Shown here: piece after piece, positions 37,091 to 45,707 of the stretch
How positions within the stretch are numbered: the first letter of the stretch is position 1
Layout: each line of letters begins with the position of its first letter
DNA from: Lachnotalea sp. AF33-28
GTDB taxonomy: Bacteria; Bacillota; Clostridia; Lachnospirales; Lachnospiraceae
NCBI RefSeq assembly: GCF_003477885.1
Contig: NZ_QUEE01000003.1
Location: 186,001 to 250,000, forward strand
Direction: 5' to 3'
DNA length: 64,000 nucleotides
The notes under the pieces: model-generated
What the model was told of the DNA's origin: nothing
Database searches by the model: none
The model's input: the letters and a program-made list of their open reading frames with translations, nothing else
Translations under genes and position numbers: made by a program

Positions 37091-38026
37091 TCACCAGTAA
37101 CAGCTTCCTTCAATCTTCCCCGCCCCTTCCGGCCTCTCGCTCTTAAGCGGCCGGCGCCAGTTCTCATTGATGATATCCTTATACTCCTCTTTTGCCTCCC
37201 AGCGCTGCCCGCGGATTCCGAACAGCAGTTGCGTCGCGCCGCCCAGATGGATCGCCTGCCTGCCCGCCCTCTTTAACTTTGACGCGAGAGGAAATCCGTA
37301 TGCGCCGCAGCCGATAACCGCCACATCAAAGGGCTCCTTCATGGCCTCTTCATACATATACTCCAAAGCCTCGAACCAGTCGCTGAACCGTTCGTCTTTC
37401 TGACCTGCGATGGTCTGCACGGCCTTCACGGTGCGCAGGCTGAATTCAGGCAATATCTTTTTATCCGGAAACAGAAGATCTTTCCTCTGATACTGCTGCC
37501 TGATCGAATCTTCAAAGGGATGAATTACGACCACCCGCTTTCCTTCCAATGCCAGGGTCCAGGGGATATCCGCAAAAAAGGGCTCCAGCCCCGACAAATA
37601 ACAGTACAGAGCCTGGTTCACCCAGGTATTCAGCACATAATTCTCCATAGGAAGCGTATCCCATGTGGCCAGCAGATCCACATCTCTGCATGCATCCCCC
37701 ATCAGACGGCCAAACCGCATAACGGCGTCCTGCTGTCTGGGAAAAAATCCGGCATTGATGCACATAGAATCCATATTGGCTTCCGGAATGCTCCTGCGGA
37801 TTCCCATATCCACCTCCAGCGTTTTTAAGAAGGTGCGCATCTCTCCGCTGCCAAAACGGCAGGCCATAAAAGGTTCCCCTAATCGGATGCGGCTTCCGAT
37901 CAGCCGGTTAGCCGCATTGGCATCCAGATGCTTTACATTGTCATATTTTACTTTTGGCTGCAGCTTCAACACATGTCTGCAGCCCGCGGCAAAAAAGTAT
38001 GCTCCGTATTTCAGCTGTCGTATCAT
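37091..38026 (-). CDS. Probable GT-D-fold glycosyltransferase-like protein
   Basis: This 311-residue soluble protein has GEPFMACRFGSGEMRTFLKT (about 50-69), resembling the start of GT-D (DUF1792) proteins where a DGE/SGE motif binds metal, then LALEGKRVVVIHPFEDSIRQ and DVAVIGCGAYGFPLASKLKR followed by AIHLGGATQLLFGIRGQRW. I am unsure of the exact family. The position at the end of a run of glycosyltransferases fits a glycosyltransferase. No signal peptide or membrane segment is visible. It begins 25 bases after the next gene upstream and ends 21 bases before the flippase gene. Confidence 0.55.
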   Translation of the reverse strand: MIRQLKYGAYFFAAGCRHVLKLQPKVKYDNVKHLDANAANRLIGSRIRLGEPFMACRFGSGEMRTFLKTLEVDMGIRRSIPEANMDSMCINAGFFPRQQDAVMRFGRLMGDACRDVDLLATWDTLPMENYVLNTWVNQALYCYLSGLEPFFADIPWTLALEGKRVVVIHPFEDSIRQQYQRKDLLFPDKKILPEFSLRTVKAVQTIAGQKDERFSDWFEALEYMYEEAMKEPFDVAVIGCGAYGFPLASKLKRAGRQAIHLGGATQLLFGIRGQRWEAKEEYKDIINENWRRPLKSERPEGAGKIEGSCYW

Positions 38027-38050
38027 CCGTTTCCGTCCTCTCCGCCCGTT

Positions 38051-39073
38051 TTATTTTCTGAATATATGCAGCACGTTTTTCACCGTGCCGGGAAGACGCT
38101 TCAGCTTCGCAGCCTTCTCTTTCCGGTCCGAATAGATAAAGCTCTTAAACCCGCCTTCTATGCCCCTCCACGCTTTCACCATCGGATGGCCTTCGCTTAA
38201 GATTCTGCAGAATCTTTTGGTATAGGTTACATCTTCGATCACAAACGGTGGATGGCGCAGCGGAAAATCCAGTTCATAGGTCTTCTTATAGAAAACCTGC
38301 TTGATGCCGTTTGGCACAGTCTTAAAAGAGGCAGCGCCATGGGTGCCGTTGGCTCCCACCCCTATATTAGAAGTTAAATTCCGGCTGGGCACGATATCCA
38401 GCATATGATTTGTAGACTTGGTATTCCAGATAATTGTTTCAAAATAAGCCTTCCCGGTGCTTTTATGCCATTTGCAGGTCTTGATCTTTTCATCCAGAGC
38501 CTCTGTCTGATACTTCATTTCCCTCAAAGCATAAGGGCTGTCCAGAAAACGGTACTGCGTATCAAACAGATCTATACAGCGTTTCCAGGTAGCCCAACCC
38601 CAGATGGCCGACCTTCTGGAAAAAAAGTAGTCCGCATAATCCTCATTATACACATCCAGATGGTTCATTCCGGCAATGGTAAAAATCCGGTTATCATTTT
38701 CATAACGGTCCAGCATTTCCTTAGCAAAAGGGAAAAAGCTCTGGCTAGCCACAATATCATCCTCCAGTATCATGCCCTTATCCACATGGGAAAACATCCA
38801 GGTGATGGCATTGTACATGGAAGGGTCGCACCCCACATTGGACTCCTGATAATTGCGGTGCACCTCACAGTCCCAGTCAATCCCGTTTTCCGCGATCGCA
38901 CGGCATTTCGCAATGTTTTCCACATCATCACTGCGCCCGGGACGGGGCCCGTCCTGATATAAGAACAGCCTGCTGGGCCTGGCCAGCCTTACCTGCTCAA
39001 ATACTTTTTCAAATGTATCCGGCCTGACAAAAAAAACGCACAGTACCGCCAGATCTATTCCGCTCGGCTTCAT
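38051..39073 (-). CDS. GT-A glycosyltransferase (GT2/GNT-I-like)
   Basis: About 340 residues from ATG at 39073, which has AAAAGGAG just upstream; the frame is open back to 39103. Landmarks are LAVLCVFFVRPDTFEKVFEQ, LFLYQDGPRPGR, NYQESNVGCDPSMYNAI, GMILEDDIVASQSFFPF (EDD motif) and RRSAIWGWATWKRCIDLF. These match the paralogue at 22428-23333 closely in order, including the WGWATW tryptophan block. The enzyme should add one sugar in the cytoplasm. The two copies in separate modules, with different base composition, point to parallel acquisition. Confidence 0.8.
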   Translation of the reverse strand: MKPSGIDLAVLCVFFVRPDTFEKVFEQVRLARPSRLFLYQDGPRPGRSDDVENIAKCRAIAENGIDWDCEVHRNYQESNVGCDPSMYNAITWMFSHVDKGMILEDDIVASQSFFPFAKEMLDRYENDNRIFTIAGMNHLDVYNEDYADYFFSRRSAIWGWATWKRCIDLFDTQYRFLDSPYALREMKYQTEALDEKIKTCKWHKSTGKAYFETIIWNTKSTNHMLDIVPSRNLTSNIGVGANGTHGAASFKTVPNGIKQVFYKKTYELDFPLRHPPFVIEDVTYTKRFCRILSEGHPMVKAWRGIEGGFKSFIYSDRKEKAAKLKRLPGTVKNVLHIFRK

Positions 39074-39093
39074 GAAACTCTCCTTTTTACTCA

Positions 39094-40359
39094 TTATCCG
39101 CAAATCTCCTGATATATTTCCGCCAGCCTGGCGGTGTTGGCTGCCCTGTCATAGGTTGCAGCAGCCTTTTTTGCCGCGCTTTCTCCCAACAAGGACGCCA
39201 GCTGCCCATCTTCAAAAATCCTGCAGACATAATACGCCAGCATATAAGGCGCATCCGCCTGATATACAAATCCTTCTTTCCCATGCTCCATCAGGTTTTT
39301 TACGCCGCCCACATCGGAGGAAACACAGGGCATCCCCAGAAGCATGGCCTCTCCTACTGAATTCGGCGAATTTTCAATGGATGACGGACTGACAAACACA
39401 TTTGCTCTTAAAAACTCCTCACACATGGTCTTTTCATCGAGAAAACCGGTAAATACTACCTGTTTCTCCAGCCCGTATTTTCTGATCAGGCTCCCGATAT
39501 ATTTTCCATAGGAAGATATCCGCAGCTTGTCCTTCAGGGTCTTTTCTCCGGTCGGATCGCCGCCCGCCACCCGAAGCTGTACATCCGGATACCGTCTGCG
39601 TATTTCCGGCATCGCCTCCAGCACATAATGCAGGCCCTTGATGGGATAGCTTCCCTGACTGACAAAGATGGTATGGGGACTGCAATCTTTAAGCTCCCAC
39701 CGCTTCTCATAAAATACGCTCCGCAGCGATTCATTGCAGAAATGATACGCAGCCTGGGGTGCCAGCTGCTGCGTGCAGGCACGGTCCCAGTCCGTCCTGC
39801 CGATCACATGGCCTGTTTGGGCCAGCGCTTCTTTCTCAAAAACAGCTCTTTTCAGGAATTTCTGCCGCTGGGCAATTAGATTATCCCGGCGGATCAGGTC
39901 GCGGAAGGTATATCTTTTCTGGACCCGTTCCGGAAGATCCGCCATAAAGTGCTTTGCATAGACGGATACCATTCCCTGTATGCTGATAACCGTTTTATCC
40001 GGCTTTCCGTAAGCCTTAACCGCCGCCAGAGTATGGCTGTATTCCGTACCGAATATATGAACCACATCCGGATCAGCCTTTTTCATAATCTCACGCAGCT
40101 GTTCTTCCACGCCGGGTTCATACTCATTCATCTTTTTCAAATCGTTCGCAAATCCGTAGTAATGAATCCGCTTTGTTTCCCCTTCCGTCAGTCCATCGGA
40201 ACCGGGCATCGGAAAACAGACAGACAGATCGATATCCTGTATCTCCATCAGACCTTCCATCAGACCGGTCAGCCATCCTCCCACCGCCGGAGCATCCGTA
40301 CGGCCCATATGCTTTGCGATAAACGGAAGCATTATATTGCATACCCACAGAACTCTCAT
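39094..40359 (-). CDS. Family 4 glycosyltransferase
   Basis: About 421 residues. The frame is open from 40398, but the ATG at 40359 follows GAGGG and overlaps the acetyltransferase stop as ATGA, so it is preferred. The protein begins MRVLWVCNIMLPFIAKHMGR and has VHIFGTEYSHTLA, VSQGSYPIKGLHYVLEAMPE, VVFTGFLDEKTMCEEFL and the EX7E block SSIENSPNSVGEAMLLGMPC. It is a soluble GT-B enzyme. The start region (WVCNIMLP) is typical of a GT4 subgroup in Firmicutes capsule loci; the sugar is not predictable. Confidence 0.85.
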   Translation of the reverse strand: MRVLWVCNIMLPFIAKHMGRTDAPAVGGWLTGLMEGLMEIQDIDLSVCFPMPGSDGLTEGETKRIHYYGFANDLKKMNEYEPGVEEQLREIMKKADPDVVHIFGTEYSHTLAAVKAYGKPDKTVISIQGMVSVYAKHFMADLPERVQKRYTFRDLIRRDNLIAQRQKFLKRAVFEKEALAQTGHVIGRTDWDRACTQQLAPQAAYHFCNESLRSVFYEKRWELKDCSPHTIFVSQGSYPIKGLHYVLEAMPEIRRRYPDVQLRVAGGDPTGEKTLKDKLRISSYGKYIGSLIRKYGLEKQVVFTGFLDEKTMCEEFLRANVFVSPSSIENSPNSVGEAMLLGMPCVSSDVGGVKNLMEHGKEGFVYQADAPYMLAYYVCRIFEDGQLASLLGESAAKKAAATYDRAANTARLAEIYQEICG

Positions 40360-40976
40360 ACCGAACCCTCGCTTCCCTCCTGCGCTTTCCGTATACACCG
40401 CGCCGGATTTCCTGCCCAGATTTCATGATCCGGTATCCGCTTTGTTACCACCGAACCCGCTCCTACGATGCTTTCTTCCCCAATAGCAGCGCCTTTCAGC
40501 ACGATGCTGTGGGCGCCGATGAATGCCCTGGCACCGATCTCCACCGGCTTTTTCACCGCCTCCAGCATGTCCGCTCCGCTGCGCCTGCCCGCATCCAGCG
40601 TATGAAAATCCGTATCATAGATGCGGACGCTCCCGCCGATCTGCGCCCCTTCTCCGATCACCACTCTGTGATGGCATACAACCGCCGCATTGGATATGCC
40701 CACACCGTCCCCTATAATCAGCTCCGCACCGTTTAGCAGGGAAAATACAGTTCTGGTATCCCCGCCGATAGGATTGGAGGACAGTGAAGAATTGATCACA
40801 ACATTTTTTCCGATGCGTATCCGGCCATGGCCGGCGATCTTGATCCGGCCGTTGATTACCAGGCTTTTATCATACTCCACACCCCGGTATTTAAGTACAG
40901 CCAGATTATAAAGTCGGTTGGGAATTCCCAGCACCGTACTGATCATCGCTTTTATACCTGCCATAGCCCCATCCAC
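40356..40976 (-). CDS. Left-handed beta-helix O-acetyltransferase (NodL/Maa-like)
   Basis: This 206-residue protein consists mainly of hexapeptide repeats: GHGRIRIGKNVVINS, AELIIGDGVGISNAAVVCHH, RVVIGEGAQIGGSVRIYDTD and IGARAFIGAHSIVLKGAAIG followed by IVGAGSVVTKRIPDHEIWAG. DTDFH contains the histidine expected to act as the base. It acetylates a sugar, using acetyl-CoA, before the unit is exported. The protein at 46586-47176 is a paralogue (IFDNDFHSLNPEER against IYDTDFHTLDAGRR). The ATGA overlap couples it to the GT4 gene after it. Confidence 0.9.
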   Translation of the reverse strand: MDGAMAGIKAMISTVLGIPNRLYNLAVLKYRGVEYDKSLVINGRIKIAGHGRIRIGKNVVINSSLSSNPIGGDTRTVFSLLNGAELIIGDGVGISNAAVVCHHRVVIGEGAQIGGSVRIYDTDFHTLDAGRRSGADMLEAVKKPVEIGARAFIGAHSIVLKGAAIGEESIVGAGSVVTKRIPDHEIWAGNPARCIRKAQEGSEGSV

Positions 40977-40985
40977 TCCTTTTTT

Positions 40986-41912
40986 CTATATGTCTCCGGC
41001 TTTCTTTTGCCGGGCCAGGATATCTCTGATTCGCTCTCCGATCTCTGGCGCGATCACACCGTCAGTCTCATATTCAAAACTGCTGTCCTTTTCCGTCAAT
41101 ATCTTCTGCTTTATCTGATTGGTATAGCAGATACAGCTCATCCGTCCCAGATATCTGGCCCACATGGAAAATGAGGAACCCGATGCCACAAACAGCGGCA
41201 CTCTCGACAGCGCCATGATATCCGCTATGCTGGTTCCAAAGCTGATCCGTTCCACCGCAGGCAAAGCCAACACCGGTGCGAGCTCTTCGTCCGTACCGTC
41301 AGAAAAGATGCAGGCTTTGACCTCCCTTCCTGCATACTCACGTATCTGGCGAATCACCCCTGCATACCAGTCAATGGGAAGTGCGCTGTCATGTCTGCCG
41401 TTTTTCACCTCATCCGCCGAAACGCGGCCAAAATCCCCGAGCCTGATGTGCACGCCGATGGTGCCGCTGAAATCATACGTAAGTGCTGCCCGGTTTTTCT
41501 TCTTAAGATTTTTCTCTAACATCTCACGCACATAGGCGCTGTCATATAAAATCTCTTCAAAACATCCCTCAAATCCGGTAAATTCGATTATTTTATTGTC
41601 AAAACGGTCCCCATGTCCCTTTTCACACTCCGGTACCCGCTTTTTTGACATGAGATACCAGAGCTTCCGGATACCTGAAATGGCACCGCAATTATTCTGA
41701 AATAAATCATTGTAAAACCGCTTGTCCATTTCTCTGCGAAGGAGAGGCCCAAGCTTAAAAGAAAACCAGGTCGGCCAGATCAGACGGTATCCGTAATCCC
41801 TGGCGCACACTGCCGCCCGGGCATAGGTAAAGAGTATGTTGCCAAGGCCCGCGCCGCCCAGTCTGACAAATCCGAGATCCTTTTCTGACAGTTTCGGGTA
41901 TACATAGTTCAA
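40986..41912 (-). CDS. GT11-like (alpha-1,2-fucosyltransferase type) glycosyltransferase
   Basis: About 308 residues from a TTG at 41912, which has an excellent AGGAGGAA site seven bases upstream; the frame is open to 41963. FVRLGGAGLGNILFTYARAA near the N-terminus, IGVHIRLGDFGR (about 152-163, the HxRxGD donor-binding motif) and FVASGSSFSMWARYLGR near the C-terminus follow the order of GT11 enzymes. These use GDP-fucose, or in some bacteria GDP-hexose-related donors, but no fucose-making genes are visible here, so the donor is uncertain. The TTG start may lower expression. Confidence 0.7.
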   Translation of the reverse strand: MNYVYPKLSEKDLGFVRLGGAGLGNILFTYARAAVCARDYGYRLIWPTWFSFKLGPLLRREMDKRFYNDLFQNNCGAISGIRKLWYLMSKKRVPECEKGHGDRFDNKIIEFTGFEGCFEEILYDSAYVREMLEKNLKKKNRAALTYDFSGTIGVHIRLGDFGRVSADEVKNGRHDSALPIDWYAGVIRQIREYAGREVKACIFSDGTDEELAPVLALPAVERISFGTSIADIMALSRVPLFVASGSSFSMWARYLGRMSCICYTNQIKQKILTEKDSSFEYETDGVIAPEIGERIRDILARQKKAGDI

Positions 41913-41982
41913 GACAGTTCCTCCTCTACTGTCACCAGCCGAAGGCTGATGACCTGTGCACACAACAGTGTGCTGCCAATTA

Positions 41983-43110
41983 TCACGGTATCATTTTCTC
42001 AGCAGCCAGCTCCTTGAGCTTATCAAAATAGGTGGCATAATACCAGTCCCCGCCTCCGGCAAGGGTAGGTACAATATAGAAAAAGAGCAGAATCGCCAGA
42101 ATCCCTGCATAATAGAATATGCGCATCTTGCGGTCCTTCTCACAGGACACTGCTTCCGGCACAATCAAAGCAAACAGGCCGATAAAATACAGGTTCAGCC
42201 TGCTCCACATCGGGAACCAGAACAGCAGCGCATACATCGCGAAGGTGAAGATGGCCGCGTTGATATAAACGATGTTTCCCTTTTTTGCCTGAAGCATCGG
42301 CTTGTAATACATCAGGCACAGGATCATGTAGATCAGGCACAGCCCTACCTGTGTAAATGAAAATTCAAACTGATACGCATCCTCAAAGTTCAACATGGAC
42401 GGATAAAACCTGGCAATCAGCTGAAGCGTCACCGTATCCCTGAACAGTGTGGCAAGCGCTGCCAGCGCAAAACAGATGAAATATACGGAGGGCTTATAAC
42501 GGAACATCAGAAGCACCACAATCGGCAGCATGAACTGCCAGGCCGTGCGGTGAAAAAAGCCCGCAATCACCACGGCTGCGATGCATTTCTTCCATTTTCC
42601 ATCCGATGCATAGCCCATGGCCAGAAAAATGATCGTGGCCGCCATACCCTGACGGATCAGGTTAAACGAATAATAATACAGTGTAGTATAAAAGATAAAC
42701 AGGCCGAAAGGTACAAACCTGCAGTATTTTCTCAAACAGTGCAGACCGACAAAGGTTATGATGGCATTGGTGATAAATATAATGACCTGCGGCTCATCGG
42801 TAAAGATGGAAACGATCCGGTTCAGCCAGACATAGCCTCTTTCTGTGCCGGTATAACGTGCCGCATACCAGTTCTCCGCAATATCCGTAAATATTGTGCA
42901 ATAGGACTCATAGTCTGTCCCCACATTATAACGCAGTCCTCCGAATAATGCCAGTGTCAGAAATATAAGCGCCCAGAAAACTCCCGTGAGTGAGATCCTG
43001 ATCTCCCGCCTTCCGGCAGCAAACACCGCTTCCCAGCGGTTGGCTTTCCCTATCTCTATACAAAACCCCAGTATCATAATTATGCTCAATACTACTAAAT
43101 AGATTGCCAT
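41983..43110 (-). CDS. epsG: EpsG-type polysaccharide polymerase
   Basis: This 375-residue protein has ten or so membrane segments. FGGLRYNVGTDYESYCTIF (about 62-80), SFNLIRQGMAATIIFLAMGY (about 149-168) and FPMWSRLNLYFIGLFALI near the end are the landmarks of the EpsG family, which polymerises repeat units in the Wzx/Wzy pathway of Firmicutes. It is the third polymerase in the window and the only one of this type. Its neighbours are glycosyltransferases, and the flippase at 35766 is the probable partner. Its ATG follows 12 bases after the end of the GT2 gene upstream. Confidence 0.85.
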   Translation of the reverse strand: MAIYLVVLSIIMILGFCIEIGKANRWEAVFAAGRREIRISLTGVFWALIFLTLALFGGLRYNVGTDYESYCTIFTDIAENWYAARYTGTERGYVWLNRIVSIFTDEPQVIIFITNAIITFVGLHCLRKYCRFVPFGLFIFYTTLYYYSFNLIRQGMAATIIFLAMGYASDGKWKKCIAAVVIAGFFHRTAWQFMLPIVVLLMFRYKPSVYFICFALAALATLFRDTVTLQLIARFYPSMLNFEDAYQFEFSFTQVGLCLIYMILCLMYYKPMLQAKKGNIVYINAAIFTFAMYALLFWFPMWSRLNLYFIGLFALIVPEAVSCEKDRKMRIFYYAGILAILLFFYIVPTLAGGGDWYYATYFDKLKELAAEKMIP

Positions 43111-43122
43111 AAATACTCCGTT

Positions 43123-43950
43123 CTATTTGCTTTTTATCATTTTCTTCACCAGACCCGCCTTTTCCAGATAACGTCTGACCTGATGCCAGATATGGGCCGG
43201 CAGATAGCGCGGCGGTGTGGATAGAATGATAAAGGAAATGCGGTATAGAGGATTGCAGCCGGACCGTTTGCTGAACAGCTTTTTCACTGTCAGCTTACTG
43301 TACTCATTCACTCCGGTAGCGCCCTCGTCGAAGGTGTATGTCAGAGCGGAAAAAGAACGTATATGCATTCCCTTTCGGTAAGCGCGGATGGTAAATTCAA
43401 AATCGGACAGATAGTGCGGCAGCAGTATGGGATGAAGACCGCCAATTTTCTTCCAGTCTCCCACCCGGAGAAACAGGCTTCTGGTGGAAGCACAGTTGCT
43501 TTCCGTGTCCGGCGGCATGAGTCTTCCTGTGCCGTCCACAAATGAATGGGTGAAAATACCGTCCAGCAGCTCTTTGCTGTGCATGCCATACCCGCAGCCA
43601 GCTACCAGCGTGTTTGCATGCTCCTCAAGCAGACGTATCCCCTTCTCCACATAGTCCGCGCCAAAATTTGTATCATCGTTGCTGATCAGCACGCAGTCTC
43701 TGTCATTTTTCGCGTTCTTACAGAGCCATTTATAAACCATATGCAGCGCACCGCCCCACCAAAGATTTCCGTCCCCCGTCAAAATTGTGGATGCCGGAAA
43801 TTTGCTGCGCACCATATCCGCTGTCCCATCCGTAGAACCGTCATCCACTAATAGAAGGTGTATATCCTTATAGGTCTGTGTCAGAAGACTGTCGATAAAT
43901 TTTTCCGTAATTCGGTATCTGTCATGTACAGCGGTAACCACATATATCAT
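43123..43950 (-). CDS. Family 2 glycosyltransferase (rhamnosyltransferase-like)
   Basis: This 275-residue GT-A protein reads MIYVVTAVHDRYRITEKFI, LLLVDDGSTDGTADM, LTGDGNLWWGGALHMVYKWL, VLISNDDTNFGADYVEKG and LPHYLSDFEFTIRAYRKG. The GDGNLWWGGA block is typical of the GT2 subgroup that includes rhamnosyltransferases of capsule loci. A strong AGGAGGCAGTAT site precedes the ATG, which overlaps the GT4 stop upstream as ATGA. rmlC at 58637 shows that dTDP-rhamnose may be made in this organism, but rmlA, B and D are not in the window. Confidence 0.85.
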   Translation of the reverse strand: MIYVVTAVHDRYRITEKFIDSLLTQTYKDIHLLLVDDGSTDGTADMVRSKFPASTILTGDGNLWWGGALHMVYKWLCKNAKNDRDCVLISNDDTNFGADYVEKGIRLLEEHANTLVAGCGYGMHSKELLDGIFTHSFVDGTGRLMPPDTESNCASTRSLFLRVGDWKKIGGLHPILLPHYLSDFEFTIRAYRKGMHIRSFSALTYTFDEGATGVNEYSKLTVKKLFSKRSGCNPLYRISFIILSTPPRYLPAHIWHQVRRYLEKAGLVKKMIKSK

Positions 43951-45044
43951 ATACTGCCTCCTATCCCCAACAGACTGTCAATCACCGGGATATGGCTCTT
44001 TACAATGTTCTCCATGGTATTGTCCTGCATCTTTCCAATATTGGCCTTCTGCATACGCTGCCGAAGCCCATCATCCCCAAGTATCTCCCTCATGCGTTTC
44101 CTTAGCTCATCAGGATCCTCTGCAGGCACTAGATAGCCGTTTTCACCGTTTGCCACCAGCTCGCGTCCGGCTATACAGCGGTCTGTCGTCACCACCGGCA
44201 GTCCGTTCGCCATCGCCTCATTAATTACCAGGCCCCATATATCCTCTCTGGTGGGCAGCACGAAGAGATCACTGGCCATATAATATTTCATCACACGTTC
44301 CTTGTCCATAAAACCCAGGATGTGCACATTCTTTAAATGATGCTCACGGATAAACTTCTCATACTCCGGCGCCAAGTCCCCGCCGCCTATAATCAGCAGC
44401 TGATAATCCTCTGGCATTCCCTCCCAGCTCTGCAGCAGTATATCGTTACCTTTTCTGTGTATGAACTGCCCAATCGTCAGAACCGTCCTGCAGTCTTTTA
44501 TCCCCAGTTCTCTGCGGACATCCCGCACTTCATCCGCAGTCACAGGAGCCTGCCGGATATCTTCTCTTGTAAGTGAGGTAAAATTGTGGATATGGATTCG
44601 CTTACGGTCAGCACCGTAATGGCGGAAATAATCGGATGCCGACACCCCGCTGGCAAAACATGCCGCAGCTCTTGATACGAAAAAGTGTTTCACCCTGTCT
44701 TTAATAAAATTCCGATTTATAAAGGCACCGTCACAGTTGATACAGTACGGCACCTTCCGGCGGATGCACTGCATCATCAATTTCATCGCCCTTTTGCTGA
44801 AGTAATCATAAGCCAGCACCAGATCGTACTGTGTGAGATTTTTCAAAGCCTGCTCATATTTCTGTACCGCTTCCGGCGTGGTCAGCACCGTAAACTCATC
44901 ACTTTCCACAAACCATTTAGCATTCCTGTTCTGATTTTGAACAAACTCGAAATACAGATCGATTTGGTATCTTTCAGCCAGACCCCGAAATACCGACACC
45001 CGGTACGGCGCCGGAAAAATGGATAAAATCAGCAGTCTCTTCAT
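43947..45044 (-). CDS. Family 4 glycosyltransferase
   Basis: This 365-residue GT-B protein starts LLILSIFPAPYRVSVFRGLA and has the NAKWFVESDEFTV segment, TIGQFIHRKGNDILLQSW, LLIIGGGDLAPEYE and the EX7E block EDIWGLVINEAMANGLPVV. It is a paralogue of the enzyme at 13357-14496; both have the PYRVxxF start and the same spacing of motifs. It overlaps the acetyltransferase gene before it and the GT2 gene after it, each by 4 bases (ATGA), so the three are translationally coupled. Confidence 0.85.
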   Translation of the reverse strand: MKRLLILSIFPAPYRVSVFRGLAERYQIDLYFEFVQNQNRNAKWFVESDEFTVLTTPEAVQKYEQALKNLTQYDLVLAYDYFSKRAMKLMMQCIRRKVPYCINCDGAFINRNFIKDRVKHFFVSRAAACFASGVSASDYFRHYGADRKRIHIHNFTSLTREDIRQAPVTADEVRDVRRELGIKDCRTVLTIGQFIHRKGNDILLQSWEGMPEDYQLLIIGGGDLAPEYEKFIREHHLKNVHILGFMDKERVMKYYMASDLFVLPTREDIWGLVINEAMANGLPVVTTDRCIAGRELVANGENGYLVPAEDPDELRKRMREILGDDGLRQRMQKANIGKMQDNTMENIVKSHIPVIDSLLGIGGSI

Positions 45045-45694
45045 CGTACCTTTTCCGCCTCCTTCAGAAATTCCTTCACATCGGTCATGCTCGGAGCCAG
45101 CCTCTCTATATCCTCATCAGACAGTTTCCACCATTCTGTGGCAAGCAGCCGCTCTACTGTTTCATCATCAAAGCGTTTCCGGATGCATCTGGCCGGATTA
45201 CCGGCCCAAATCTCATAAGGGCCCACGTTTTTTGTAACCACGGCTCCCATGCCGATCACCGCTCCGTCCGCCACTGTAATTCCCGCTTTCAACATGGCAT
45301 TCGTAGCGATCCAGACATCATTTCCAATCACGGTCTGCTGGAATATATCATATTCGTGCCTCGAAAAATTCTTTTTAAGTATATTGTCCCACTTATGAAA
45401 TACAGATGAGGTGGATACCCAGTTCAGAGGATGGCCGGTGCCTCCGATATTACAGTTACCGGCGATAGAACAAAAATTTCCGATCACACAGTTGGTAACA
45501 AATGAATTGCGGCCAATATAAGAATACCGCCCCACGCTGCTGCGATAAAGTCTTGTTCCGCTGCAGACCGCCGATGTTACATCCACCTGGCTGTCTGAAA
45601 GCAATGCCAGAACCGATACCTTGCTGAAAAACCGCTTTGGCAGCCCTATCACATTACGTAACAAAATCCCGGCCCTTCTCATGATCTGTCTCAT
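45041..45694 (-). CDS. CatB/VatD-like hexapeptide O-acetyltransferase
   Basis: This 217-residue left-handed beta-helix protein has YSYIGRNSFVTNCVIGNFCS, the block GGTGHPLNWVSTSSVFH with the catalytic histidine, VIGNDVWIATNAMLKAGITV and VVTKNVGPYEIWAGNPAR. These features mark the xenobiotic acetyltransferase branch (CatB type), members of which in glycan loci acetylate sugars. Its ATG follows GGAGGTTTCT, 13 bases after the stop of the GT2 gene at 45708. With the enzymes at 40356 and 46586 it gives this module three acetyltransferases, so the glycan is probably multiply O-acetylated. Confidence 0.9.
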   Translation of the reverse strand: MRQIMRRAGILLRNVIGLPKRFFSKVSVLALLSDSQVDVTSAVCSGTRLYRSSVGRYSYIGRNSFVTNCVIGNFCSIAGNCNIGGTGHPLNWVSTSSVFHKWDNILKKNFSRHEYDIFQQTVIGNDVWIATNAMLKAGITVADGAVIGMGAVVTKNVGPYEIWAGNPARCIRKRFDDETVERLLATEWWKLSDEDIERLAPSMTDVKEFLKEAEKVR

Positions 45695-45707
45695 AGAAAC
45701 CTCCGTA

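Noticed and set aside
41913..41963. ATG at 41963 as the start of the GT11-like gene
   Set aside because: The extra 17 residues are unlike the family N-terminus and lack a ribosome site; TTG at 41912 has AGGAGGAA at ideal distance.
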